Below are positions 7,328-14,324 of a DNA stretch of 16,389 nucleotides, piece by piece. This stretch comes from an uncultured Alphaproteobacteria bacterium (GTDB lineage: Bacteria > Pseudomonadota > Alphaproteobacteria > Reyranellales > Reyranellaceae), in assembly GCA_903929895.1 (NCBI GenBank), contig CAIYWM010000442.1:1-16389 (forward strand), given 5' to 3'. Positions within the stretch are counted from its first letter, which is position 1, and each line of letters begins with the position of its first letter. A model generated the notes under the pieces. The model was not told the origin of the DNA. It made no database searches and saw only the letters and a list, made by a program, of their open reading frames with translations. Made by a program: the position numbers and the translations under genes.

Positions 7328-7750
7328 ATGATCGCCAGAACGATCCTGTCCATCGCAGCAGGCGCGGCCATGACCGCAACACTCGTCTCGACCGGGCTTG
7401 CCCAGTCCGCGTCGTCGTCGCCGGCCAAGACGACATCGGGGCCCGTGGCGGTGGTCGTCAGCATCCCGCTCCCGTCCGGCACCCCGCGCGAGCAGGCAGT
7501 TGCGGCGATGCAGAAATCGATGCCGCAGTATCAGGCCCTGCCGGGCCTGGCCCGCAAGTACTTCACGCTCTCCGATGACGGCAAGTTCGGCGGCATCTAC
7601 CTGTGGAACAGCCGGGCCGAGGCGCAGGCGTGGTTCAGCGACGGCTGGCGGGCCAAGGCCACCGCGACCTATGGCGTCGTCCCCGAGGTCACCTACTTCG
7701 ACGTGCCGATCGTCCTGGAAGCCGGCGGCGCGGCAACCAAGCCGCGCTGA
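7328..7750 (+). CDS. Exported YdhR-like (dimeric alpha/beta-barrel) protein
   Basis: This 140-residue protein begins with a signal peptide (residues 1-25, ending STGLA|QS). After an Ala/Ser-rich linker to about residue 38, the domain reads VAVVVSIPLPSGTP, a helix, KYFTLSDDGKFGGIYLWNS, RAEAQAWFSDGW and VTYFDVPIVLE. That order matches the ferredoxin-like dimeric alpha/beta barrel of the YdhR/ABM group, where GGIYLW and the following acidic helix are characteristic. The YdhR group is called 'putative monooxygenase' by fold; no activity is assured. Most members are cytosolic, so an export signal is unusual. The ribosome-binding site is near perfect (AAAGGAGGTAATCG before ATG). It is divergent from the LysR gene across a 112 bp spacer with an LTTR box, so it is the likely regulated target. 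Confidence 0.82.
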   Translation: MIARTILSIAAGAAMTATLVSTGLAQSASSSPAKTTSGPVAVVVSIPLPSGTPREQAVAAMQKSMPQYQALPGLARKYFTLSDDGKFGGIYLWNSRAEAQAWFSDGWRAKATATYGVVPEVTYFDVPIVLEAGGAATKPR

Positions 7751-7775
7751 CACCACCCGTGACTGAACCATAAGG

Positions 7776-7814
7776 GACGCGCGACTTGGCCTTCAGGGCG
7801 GTCGGCCGCGCGTC
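7776..7814. repeat. Inverted repeat in the 285 bp spacer 7751-8035
   Basis: GACGCGCG (7776-7783) and CGCGCGTC (7807-7814) form a perfect 8 bp inverted repeat 26 bp after the stop of the exported protein. It could be a weak terminator, but no T-run follows. The rest of the spacer up to 8035 holds no gene I can support; a 62-codon open frame at 7786-7974 is Arg/Pro-rich and lacks a ribosome-binding site. The spacer ends with AGGAGGAT before the amidohydrolase ATG. Confidence 0.3.
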
Positions 7815-8035
7815 GCGCACTTCAGAAATCGCAGAGCGGCTCGCGAGCATCGCAATGGTCCCTGTGATGCCGCGAGATCGCGCCGTTGCGGCATCGCCGA
7901 CGCCACACTGCAGCGCGGACGGAAATCCAGCAAGGCACCGGCCTCGTTCAGCGATCCCATTGCGACGGAGGTAAGGCCGGCGCACTCTGGAAAGTGGACG
8001 ACCCCAGAGGAATGGGGCGCCAGGAGGATCGCGCG

Positions 8036-9175
8036 ATGAAGTACGACGTGATTTCGGCGGATGGGCATATCGACCTGATCTGGCTGCCGCCGGATCTCTT
8101 CACCAGCAACGCACCCGCCTCGATGAAGGCGCGCATGCCGCATGTCGTCGACGGCCCCAAGGGACCGGAATGGACGAGTGCCAACGGTGCGAAGTTCGGA
8201 CTCGTGAACGGCATGGGCTCGGCGGGACGCGAATATGTGCCGGGCATTATCCACCGCTCCGACCGCATGGCCTCGACCGGCCTCTATAGCGACGGCAAGA
8301 AGGGCATCCGCCGCCTGACCGAGGTCGACCATCGCCTCAAGGACCAGGACCGCGACGGCGTGCAGGCCGAGGTGTTGTACGGCGTGCTGGGATCGAGCGG
8401 CCGGCTGAACGATCCGGAAGCCGCGATCGTGATGCTGCGCATCTACAACGACTGGCTGCACGATTTCTGCCAGCAGGCGCCCGATCGTCTGGTCGGCCTG
8501 GCCAACATCCCGAACTACGACATGGAAGAGTCTGTCGCCGAGGCGATGCGCTGCGCCAAGCGCGGCGTGAAGGGCCTCGACATCGCCAACCGCCCCGACA
8601 TGACGCCGCTCTGGGATCAGTTCTGGGAGCCGCTGTGGAAGTTCGGCCACGAGACCGGCATCCCGTTGCACTTCCACACGATCGGCGGCCGCTCGCCCGA
8701 CGTCACGAAGTTCTCGCCTGAAATCCAGCGCCGCATCTTCGCCGTGCACATCACCGGCTTCCAGATGCACATGAGCACGATGCTGATGGGCCTGATCTAT
8801 TCCGGCGCCCCGGCACGCTATCCCAACCTCAAGATCGTGATCGGCGAGGCCGGGCTCGGCTGGATCCCCTATGTGCTGCAGCACATGGACCTCGAATGGG
8901 AGGACCAGTTCCAGGACCTCGACCTCAAGATGAAGCCGTCGGAGTACTGGCACCGGCAGTTCTACGCCACCTACCAGACCGATCCGGTCGGTATCGAGCT
9001 GCTGCGCCATCTCGGCGAGGACAACGTCATGTGGGGCTCGGACTATCCGCATCCCGACGGCATCTGGCCGGACAGCCAGGAGTTCCTGGCCCGGGAACTG
9101 ACCGGCGTCTCGCCCGAGGTGAAGCGCAAGATCGTGCGCGACAATGCGATGAAGCTCTACGGCCTTGCCAGCTGA
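8036..9175 (+). CDS. Amidohydrolase-2 family protein (ACMSD-like TIM barrel)
   Basis: This 379-residue protein is of the amidohydrolase-2 type that includes ACMSD decarboxylase and related hydrolases (COG2159-like). It opens ISADGHID (Asp9, His11) where a metal-binding HxH is usual, so the first ligand position is altered. It has LHFHTIGG (His212, His214), GEAGLGWIPYVLQHMD, and GSDYPHPDGIWPDS with the strand-8 Asp336. The reaction may be hydrolysis or non-oxidative decarboxylation; the substrate is not readable. The ATG at 8036 was chosen for AGGAGGATCGCGCG directly upstream; the frame is open further upstream but shows no family similarity there. Its stop is followed after one base by the transporter ATG, and an aminotransferase follows, so the three form an operon. 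Confidence 0.88.
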   Translation: MKYDVISADGHIDLIWLPPDLFTSNAPASMKARMPHVVDGPKGPEWTSANGAKFGLVNGMGSAGREYVPGIIHRSDRMASTGLYSDGKKGIRRLTEVDHRLKDQDRDGVQAEVLYGVLGSSGRLNDPEAAIVMLRIYNDWLHDFCQQAPDRLVGLANIPNYDMEESVAEAMRCAKRGVKGLDIANRPDMTPLWDQFWEPLWKFGHETGIPLHFHTIGGRSPDVTKFSPEIQRRIFAVHITGFQMHMSTMLMGLIYSGAPARYPNLKIVIGEAGLGWIPYVLQHMDLEWEDQFQDLDLKMKPSEYWHRQFYATYQTDPVGIELLRHLGEDNVMWGSDYPHPDGIWPDSQEFLARELTGVSPEVKRKIVRDNAMKLYGLAS

Positions 9176-9176
9176 G

Positions 9177-10025
9177 ATGGGTCGGGAGGGCGGAGCGGCG
9201 CGCACCGCCCTCCTGATCGTCTTCGCGATGCTGGCTTTCGCCGGCAACTCGCTGCTCTGTCGCATCGCCTTGCGCGACACCTCGATCGACGCCGCAAGCT
9301 TCACCTCGATCCGTCTCGCTTCGGGCGCGCTGGTTCTCTGGATCCTGCTGCGCTCCCGCGGAAAGCAGCCGCTGGCGGCAGGAAGCTGGCCGATGGCCGC
9401 CATGCTCTTTGCCTATGCGATCTGCTTCTCGTTCGCCTATCGCGATCTCACCGCCGCGACCGGCGCGCTGCTGCTGTTCGGCGCGGTGCAGCTCACGATG
9501 ACCGGTTACGGCCTGTTCACCGGCGAAAGGCTGGTCGGGCTGCGGCTCGTCGGCGTGCTGGTGGCAGTCGCAGGGCTCGTCTGGCTGCTGTTGCCCGGAC
9601 TCTCGGCGCCGCCGGTCATCGCTGCAGGGCTGATGCTGGCGGCTGGCCTTGCCTGGGGCATCTACTCGTTGCTGGGTCGCGGCGCCGGCGATGCCACTGC
9701 GGCGACCGGCGGCAATTTCATCCGCGCCGTGCCCTTTGCCGCCGTCCTCAGCCTGGCTGCGGCAAGCCAGTCCAGTCCCGACACGACGGGGCTGATGTAC
9801 GCCGTGGCCTCGGGCGCCGTGACCTCGGGCCTGGGCTATGTGCTGTGGTATGCGGCGCTGCCCGCGCTCACCGCCACGTCGGCCGCCACAATACAGCTTT
9901 GCGTCCCCGCCATTGCCGCGCTGGGGGGTGCGGTGCTACTCGCCGAGCCGATCACCGCACGGCTGCTGATTGCCTCGGCGGCGATCCTGGGCGGTATCGC
10001 GCTCACCATCCGGAAGAAGAACTGA
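9177..10025 (+). CDS. EamA/DMT-superfamily inner-membrane transporter
   Basis: This 282-residue protein is almost wholly hydrophobic, with about ten transmembrane segments in two repeats of five. The EamA/RhaT pattern is visible: AFAGNSLLCRIALRD early, SIRLASGALVLWILL in the second helix, SGAVTSGLGYVLWYAALPAL in the second half, and the QLCVPAIAALGGAVLLAEPIT ending typical of the family. It likely exports or imports amino acids, organic acids or other small metabolites across the inner membrane. The ATG at 9177 is one base after the amidohydrolase stop; a TTG at 9165 would add four residues but overlaps that gene. Translation is probably coupled, as no strong ribosome-binding site is seen. 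Confidence 0.88.
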   Translation: MGREGGAARTALLIVFAMLAFAGNSLLCRIALRDTSIDAASFTSIRLASGALVLWILLRSRGKQPLAAGSWPMAAMLFAYAICFSFAYRDLTAATGALLLFGAVQLTMTGYGLFTGERLVGLRLVGVLVAVAGLVWLLLPGLSAPPVIAAGLMLAAGLAWGIYSLLGRGAGDATAATGGNFIRAVPFAAVLSLAAASQSSPDTTGLMYAVASGAVTSGLGYVLWYAALPALTATSAATIQLCVPAIAALGGAVLLAEPITARLLIASAAILGGIALTIRKKN

Positions 10026-10046
10026 AGCCAGGGTCTGAGGGGACAC

Positions 10047-11249
10047 ATGTTCGAGGTTGCCGATCGTCTGAAGAACGTGAAGGTGTCGGCCTCGGCCGCG
10101 ATGACCCGCAAGGTGCGCGACCTGCGCGCCCAGGGCGTGAAGATCGTGGGCCTGTCCTCGGGCGAGCCCGACTTCCCCACCCCGGTGCATGCCATCGAAG
10201 CGGCGCATGCGGCGGCGCTGGCTGGCGAGACCAAGTATCCGCCGCAGGACGGCATCAGGCCTCTCAAGGAAGCGATCCAGCGGAAGTTCAAGCGCGACAA
10301 CGGTCTCGACTATGCGCTGGACGAGATCATGGTCTCCAACGGCAGCAAGCAGATCATGTACGACGCGCTGATGGCCAGCGTGAACCCGGGTGACGAGGTC
10401 ATCATCCCCGCGCCCGGCTGGATCTCCTATGCCGACCAGGCGGTGATCGCCGGGGCGATACCGGTGCAGGTGTCCTGCCCGGAGAACAACCAGTTCAAGC
10501 TGCGTGCCGCCGATCTCGACGCCGTGATCACGGCGAAGACCAAATGGGTGGTGTTGAACTTCCCCAACAATCCGACGGGCGCGGTCTGCTCGCCGGCCGA
10601 GATGCGCCAGATCTGCGACGTGCTCATGAAGCACAGGCACGTGCTGGTAATGGCAGACGATGTCTACGAGCACCTGGTCTATGGCGACGCGACGTTCAGC
10701 ACCGTGGCCCAGGTCGAGCCGGCCCTGAAGGACCGCACGCTCACCGTCAACGGCGCGTCCAAGGCCTATGCGATGACCGGCTGGCGGGTCGGCTTCGCCG
10801 GGGGGCCGCGGGCGATGATCGCGGCCATGACCAACATGCAGGGCCAGATCGGCTCGGGCATCTCGACGATCAGCCAGGCCGCCGCCGTTGCCGCACTCAA
10901 TGGACCCCAGGAGTTGCTGAAGGAGCGCGCCGCCGACTATCAGAAGCGCCGCGACGAGGTCGTGGCCATGCTGCGCGCCGCGAAGGGCGTCACCTGCCAC
11001 ATGCCCGAGGGCGCGTTCTACGTGTTCCCCAACATCGCGGGCTGCATCGGCAAGACCACGAAGGGCGGCCGCAGGATTTCCACCGACACCGATTTCGTGA
11101 CCGCACTGCTCGAAGAGAAGCATGTCGCGACCGTGCAGGGCGCCGCCTACGGGATGAGCCCCTACTTCAGGATCTCCTACGCCACCGACATGGCGAGCCT
11201 TCGCGAAGGCTGCACGCGCATCCAGGAATTCTGCGCCGAACTGCGGTGA
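10047..11249 (+). CDS. Class I PLP-dependent aminotransferase (aspartate-aminotransferase-like)
   Basis: This 400-residue fold-type I aminotransferase shows SSGEPDFPTP (substrate entrance), PGWISYADQ (Trp125 region), FPNNPTGAV (Asn175), DDVYEHLVY (Asp204 and Tyr207, cofactor contacts) and GASKAYAMTGWRVGF with the PLP-binding Lys239. YFRISYAT near the C-terminus supplies the carboxylate-binding Arg375. The overall arrangement is aspartate aminotransferase subgroup I-beta. The substrate may be aspartate, an aromatic amino acid or another amino acid. A GAGG lies before ATG and only 21 bp separate it from the transporter, so it closes the operon. It converges with the Rpf-like gene with 9 bp between stops. 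Confidence 0.92.
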   Translation: MFEVADRLKNVKVSASAAMTRKVRDLRAQGVKIVGLSSGEPDFPTPVHAIEAAHAAALAGETKYPPQDGIRPLKEAIQRKFKRDNGLDYALDEIMVSNGSKQIMYDALMASVNPGDEVIIPAPGWISYADQAVIAGAIPVQVSCPENNQFKLRAADLDAVITAKTKWVVLNFPNNPTGAVCSPAEMRQICDVLMKHRHVLVMADDVYEHLVYGDATFSTVAQVEPALKDRTLTVNGASKAYAMTGWRVGFAGGPRAMIAAMTNMQGQIGSGISTISQAAAVAALNGPQELLKERAADYQKRRDEVVAMLRAAKGVTCHMPEGAFYVFPNIAGCIGKTTKGGRRISTDTDFVTALLEEKHVATVQGAAYGMSPYFRISYATDMASLREGCTRIQEFCAELR

Positions 11250-11258
11250 ACTGCCCCG

Positions 11259-11711
11259 TCAGAGCGCGTTGATTTCCCTCACCTTGGCGGTGAGGCCGAG
11301 CTTGCGGTTGCAGAGGGGCCAGTGCCAGGCTTCGCCCTGCTCGAACATCACCCAGGACGTGAGCGAAGCGGCCTTCTCGTAATCCTGCGCCGCCTCGATG
11401 GCTTCCTGGACCGTCAGCACCGTGCCGTCGCGGCGCTGCTGCATGGTGATGTAGGTGCGCGGCGTATACTGGAAGCGGCCGTGATAGGTACCGCGCCCGC
11501 CGGTGATGCGGTTCGAATGCGGTCCCCAGCTTCCGCTTTCGCAGACCGCAAGCGACTGAATGACCTCGTTCTTGCGCGCCTGGACAAAGGCCTCATGCTC
11601 CGTCGGACCTTGCGGCACCGCGGCCGTCTCAGGCGGCTTGGTCGCGCATCCCGGGCCGACGAAGAGCGCGGCGAGCAGGATCGGAAGGGTGGCGGATTGA
11701 AAAGTGTTCAC
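11259..11711 (-). CDS. Exported protein with an Rpf/lysozyme-like domain, putative lipoprotein
   Basis: This 150-residue protein, with a GTG at 11711 as the chosen start, has a hydrophobic segment (LPILLAALFVG) ending PGC at Cys22, so a lipoprotein signal is likely though the lipobox is not canonical. The mature part contains SLAVCESGSWG with Glu58, TYHGRFQYTPRTY (75-87), a helix with A-x-x-A spacing, MFEQGEAWHWPLCN with Cys134, and KLGL. This order (CESG, YxGxFQ-T-W/Y, WPxC with a disulfide pair) matches the resuscitation-promoting-factor lysozyme-like domain, with Glu58 as the catalytic acid and Cys57-Cys134 as a likely disulfide. The role would be peptidoglycan cleavage. Rpf is classically actinobacterial, so this is a resemblance rather than a firm assignment. 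A GTG at 11777 is an alternative start. No clear promoter is seen. Confidence 0.65.
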   Translation of the reverse strand: MNTFQSATLPILLAALFVGPGCATKPPETAAVPQGPTEHEAFVQARKNEVIQSLAVCESGSWGPHSNRITGGRGTYHGRFQYTPRTYITMQQRRDGTVLTVQEAIEAAQDYEKAASLTSWVMFEQGEAWHWPLCNRKLGLTAKVREINAL

Positions 11712-11850
11712 GGCCCGACATTGTTCACACGATTTTATCCCCAGGGTAAACCCCGGCGAGCATGACGGCGCAGCCACGCTGCAGGTGCGAACGAGCCCCG
11801 GCCGATGTCACCAGGATGCCGGCTGGCCGGGCTTAAGTGCTCCGTCGTGC

Positions 11851-11865
11851 CCTGCGCCGCGCAGG
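11851..11865. repeat. Short GC-rich hairpin in the 223 bp spacer 11712-11934
   Basis: CCTGCG (11851-11856) and CGCAGG (11860-11865) form a 6 bp stem with a CCG loop, about 70 bp downstream of the puuE stop on the minus strand. It lacks a T-run, so it is at best a weak terminator for puuE. Nearer to the Rpf-like gene, TAAAAT on the minus strand (near 11732-11737) could be a -10 element, but no matching -35 is evident. I see no gene in this spacer. Confidence 0.25.
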
Positions 11866-11934
11866 CAGGACGCGCCGCGGCGCAACCGGACAGCGAGTCC
11901 TTTCGTGTTTCAATTGTAACGGCGCAGGTGCCGA

Positions 11935-12849
11935 TCAGGCTCCTGCGGCCGGATGGGTCGCGATCCAGTGCCGCGCGATCTCCTCGCGAGTCGCCACCCA
12001 GACCTTTGGTTTGGAGGCAACGTAGTCGAGAAACCGCGCCAGGGTCGCGGCGCGGCTGGGCCGTCCGGCGAGGCGGCAGTGCAGGCCGATCGACATCATC
12101 TTCGGCGCGCGCGCACCCTCGGCATAGAGCACGTCGAAACTGTCCTTCATCGCCTGCAGCCAGCCGTCGCCCGCGGTGTAGCCCGGCGCCACGCCGAACT
12201 TCATGTCGTTCACTTCCAGCGTGTAGGGAATGATCAGGTGCGGCTCTCCCGACACCTTCACCCAGTAGGGAAGATCGTCGCTGTAGGAATCGCTCGAATA
12301 GAGGAAGCCGCCATGCTTGATGACCGCTTCGAGCGTGTGCAGGCCGAAGCGTCCGGTGTACCAGCCGACCGGCGCACGGCCGGCCGTCTGCTCGATCACC
12401 TTCACCGCCTGCCGCATATGCTCGAGTTCCTGCTCGAGCGTGAAGTCCTTGTAGTTGATCCACCGCCAGCCATGGCTCGCGACCTCGTGGCCGGCCTCGG
12501 CCATCGCCTTGCCGGCGGCGGGATTGAGTTCCAGCGCGCGGCCGACCGCCCAGGAGGTGAAGCGCATGTTGCGCTCCTGGAAGAGCCGCAGGATGCGCCA
12601 GAAGCCGGCGCGGCTGCCGTACTCGTACATCGACTCGGTCGAGAGGTCGCGGCCGCCGACGATGGGCGTGCCGCCCGGCGTCTCGGTCAGGAAGACCTCG
12701 GAGGCGGGATCGCCGTTCAGGATCGTATTCTCCCCGCCTTCCTCGTAGTTCAGCACGAAGCTCACCGCGATGCGGGCATCGCCCGGCCACTGCGCATGCG
12801 GCGGGTTGGGGCCGTAGCCGATCAGGTTGCGGTCGAGATGGTTGTGCAT
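11935..12849 (-). CDS. puuE: Allantoinase, PuuE family (polysaccharide-deacetylase fold)
   Basis: This 304-residue protein matches the PuuE allantoinase pattern through its length: NLIGYGPNPPHAQWPGDARI at the start, FVLNYEEGGENTIL, TESMYEYGSRAGFWR (71-85), ASHGWRWINY (His126), GWYTGRFGLHTLE, FLYSSDSYSDDLPYW, IPYTLEVNDM, FDVLYAEGARAPKMMSIGLH (238-257) and HCRLAGRP. PuuE hydrolyses allantoin to allantoate in purine breakdown and, unlike classical allantoinases, has a polysaccharide-deacetylase (NodB-like) fold; characterised PuuE proteins are reported to be metal-independent. The ATG at 12849 follows a GGGGG-type ribosome-binding site. It is divergent, across a 92 bp spacer, from a gene of the allantoate amidohydrolase family, which supports the assignment. 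Confidence in the family is high, and in allantoin as substrate moderate to high. Confidence 0.92.
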   Translation of the reverse strand: MHNHLDRNLIGYGPNPPHAQWPGDARIAVSFVLNYEEGGENTILNGDPASEVFLTETPGGTPIVGGRDLSTESMYEYGSRAGFWRILRLFQERNMRFTSWAVGRALELNPAAGKAMAEAGHEVASHGWRWINYKDFTLEQELEHMRQAVKVIEQTAGRAPVGWYTGRFGLHTLEAVIKHGGFLYSSDSYSDDLPYWVKVSGEPHLIIPYTLEVNDMKFGVAPGYTAGDGWLQAMKDSFDVLYAEGARAPKMMSIGLHCRLAGRPSRAATLARFLDYVASKPKVWVATREEIARHWIATHPAAGA

Positions 12850-12886
12850 GAAGCCCCCGGAGACGCGACGCCCAAGTGTCGGGCGA

Positions 12887-12915
12887 TTGAAGACCGACTA
12901 TGGCGCGGCTATAGC
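12887..12915 (+). promoter_or_regulatory. Candidate sigma-70 promoter for the AllC-like gene
   Basis: TTGAAG (12887-12892) and TATAGC (12910-12915) are separated by 17 bp, optimal for a housekeeping-type promoter. Transcription would start near 12922, about 20 bp upstream of the ATG at 12942. It lies in the 92 bp divergent spacer with puuE, so a regulator binding here could control both genes. No second palindrome was found. Confidence 0.5.
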
Positions 12916-12941
12916 TCGCGCGACAAGCTTGTGGAGACGAG

Positions 12942-14183
12942 ATGAGCGCGGCCGAAGCGATCCGGGAAGAGCGTCTGTGGCGGCGGCACGCCGACATGGC
13001 GAAGCTGGGCGGCACGCCGAAGGGCGGCGTCAACCGGCAGGCGCTGTCGGCCGAGGATGCCGCGGCCCGCAACCTGCTCGGTTCGTGGGCAAAGGCGCGC
13101 GGCTTCGCGGTTTCGACCGACGCGATCGGCAATCTCTTCGTGCGCCGCGAAGGCTCCGACCCGAAGGCGCGGCCGGTGATGAGCGGCTCGCACATGGACA
13201 GCCAGCCGACCGGCGGCCGGTTCGATGGCATGTACGGCGTCCTGGCGGCCTTCGAGGCGCTGGAGGCGCTGGAGGATGCCGGCGTGAAGACGCGCCGTCC
13301 CGTGGTGGCCGTCGCCTGGACCAACGAGGAGGGCTCGCGCTTCCAGCCGGGCGCCATGGGCTCGGCGGTGTTCGCCGGCCGTTACGACCTCGACGAGATG
13401 CTGCAGGCGAAGGACTGGAAGGGCGTCGTGCTGAAGGACGCGCTCGCCGACACGTTGAGGGCCGCCCCGGCGCCGCTGCTGGGCGGCAAGCCCGGCTTCC
13501 CGCTCGACGGGTATGTGGAAGCCCATATCGAGCAGGGCCCGCGACTGGAAAACGAGCGCAAGACGATCGGCGTCGTGACCGCCATCCAGGGCAGCCGCCG
13601 CTACATCGTCACGACGCACGGCGAGGAAGCGCATGCCGGCACCACGCCGCGCGCCGCCCGCAAGGATGCATTTGCCGCGGCGCTTCGCATCGCGCAGGCC
13701 ATGTACGAGGCCACGACCGACAAGGACGACACGCTGCGCTTCACCATCGGCCGTGTCGATGTCGCACCGGGCTCACCCAACACCGTGCCGGGACAGACGG
13801 TCTTCACCATCGACATGCGGCACCCCGAAGACGCGGTCCTGGAGGCGCACGAGAAGAAGCTGAAGGAGATCGTCGCGGCAAAGGCCGCCCCTTGCACCGC
13901 CGGCATCGAGCGCGTGACCGTCGTGCCGCCGACTCTATTCGATCCGATGGTGGTCGATCTGGTGCGCGCCAAGACAAACGAGCTGACCCTCTCCAACATG
14001 GACATGCCCTCGGGCGCGGGCCACGACGCCATGCACATCGCCCATCTCTGCCCCACCGGCATGATCTTCGTTCCCTGCGAACGCGGCATCAGCCACAACG
14101 AAATCGAGAACGCCACCCCGCAGGACCTCGCCGCCGGCGCCCGCGTCCTGGTCGAGGTGCTGGTCGAACTGGCCAATCGTTGA
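12942..14183 (+). CDS. M20-family allantoate amidohydrolase / N-carbamoyl-amino-acid hydrolase (AllC/HyuC-like)
   Basis: This 413-residue protein matches the AllC/HyuC branch of M20. Visible metal ligands are His84 and Asp95 (SGSHMDSQPTGGRFDG), Glu130 (WTNEEGSRF), His195 (YVEAHIEQGP) and His385 (ERGISHNEIEN). HAGTTP (231-236) marks the dimerisation/substrate domain and SGAGHDAMHI the second substrate loop. The family hydrolyses allantoate, N-carbamoyl amino acids or beta-ureidopropionate. The divergent puuE favours allantoate, giving ureidoglycine, CO2 and ammonia, but the sequence alone does not settle it. GTGGAGACGAG precedes the ATG, and a TTGAAG-N17-TATAGC promoter lies just upstream. The next gene is another M20 enzyme after a 141 bp spacer with a palindromic repeat. 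Confidence 0.88.
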   Translation: MSAAEAIREERLWRRHADMAKLGGTPKGGVNRQALSAEDAAARNLLGSWAKARGFAVSTDAIGNLFVRREGSDPKARPVMSGSHMDSQPTGGRFDGMYGVLAAFEALEALEDAGVKTRRPVVAVAWTNEEGSRFQPGAMGSAVFAGRYDLDEMLQAKDWKGVVLKDALADTLRAAPAPLLGGKPGFPLDGYVEAHIEQGPRLENERKTIGVVTAIQGSRRYIVTTHGEEAHAGTTPRAARKDAFAAALRIAQAMYEATTDKDDTLRFTIGRVDVAPGSPNTVPGQTVFTIDMRHPEDAVLEAHEKKLKEIVAAKAAPCTAGIERVTVVPPTLFDPMVVDLVRAKTNELTLSNMDMPSGAGHDAMHIAHLCPTGMIFVPCERGISHNEIENATPQDLAAGARVLVEVLVELANR

Positions 14184-14225
14184 ACACGCACCATCCCGAG
14201 ACGCACGACCCGTTAATCCGCACAT

Positions 14226-14296
14226 TGTCATCCCGAGCGTAGCGAGGGACCTTTCTCACCGCCGCGCAAAGGTCCCTCCCTACGCTCGGGATGACA
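14226..14296. repeat. Palindromic intergenic repeat with 29 bp arms
   Basis: The left arm (14226-14254, starting TGTCATCCCGAGCGTAGCG) and right arm (14268-14296, ending CTACGCTCGGGATGACA) are inverted copies of 29 bp with a single mismatch, separated by a 13 base loop. It fills much of the 141 bp spacer between the two M20 genes. A short CATCCCGAG copy also occurs at 14192-14200. The form, a long GC-rich stem in a gene gap, is that of a REP/BIME-type or small mobile palindromic element. It could also act as a terminator or processing site between the two genes. Confidence 0.8.
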
Positions 14297-14324
14297 TCGA
14301 ATTCTCAAGGAAAGATATCGCGCC

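Noticed and set aside
7786..7974. A 62-codon open frame in the spacer before the amidohydrolase
   Set aside because: It has no ribosome-binding site, an Arg/Pro/Ala-rich composition and no recognisable motif.
7793..9403. A 536-codon open frame on the - strand opposite the amidohydrolase gene
   Set aside because: The + strand encodes a recognisable amidohydrolase with a good ribosome-binding site; the antisense frame runs through the gene boundary and lacks motifs.
10047..11249. Possible role of the aminotransferase as ureidoglycine aminotransferase in allantoin breakdown
   Set aside because: The motifs are class I aspartate-aminotransferase-like; the known ureidoglycine-glyoxylate aminotransferase is class V, and the gene belongs to a different operon.
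11735..13357. A 540-codon open frame on the - strand overlapping puuE and the AllC-like gene
   Set aside because: It is a shifted frame across two well-supported genes on opposite strands, with low-complexity Arg/Ser-rich composition.
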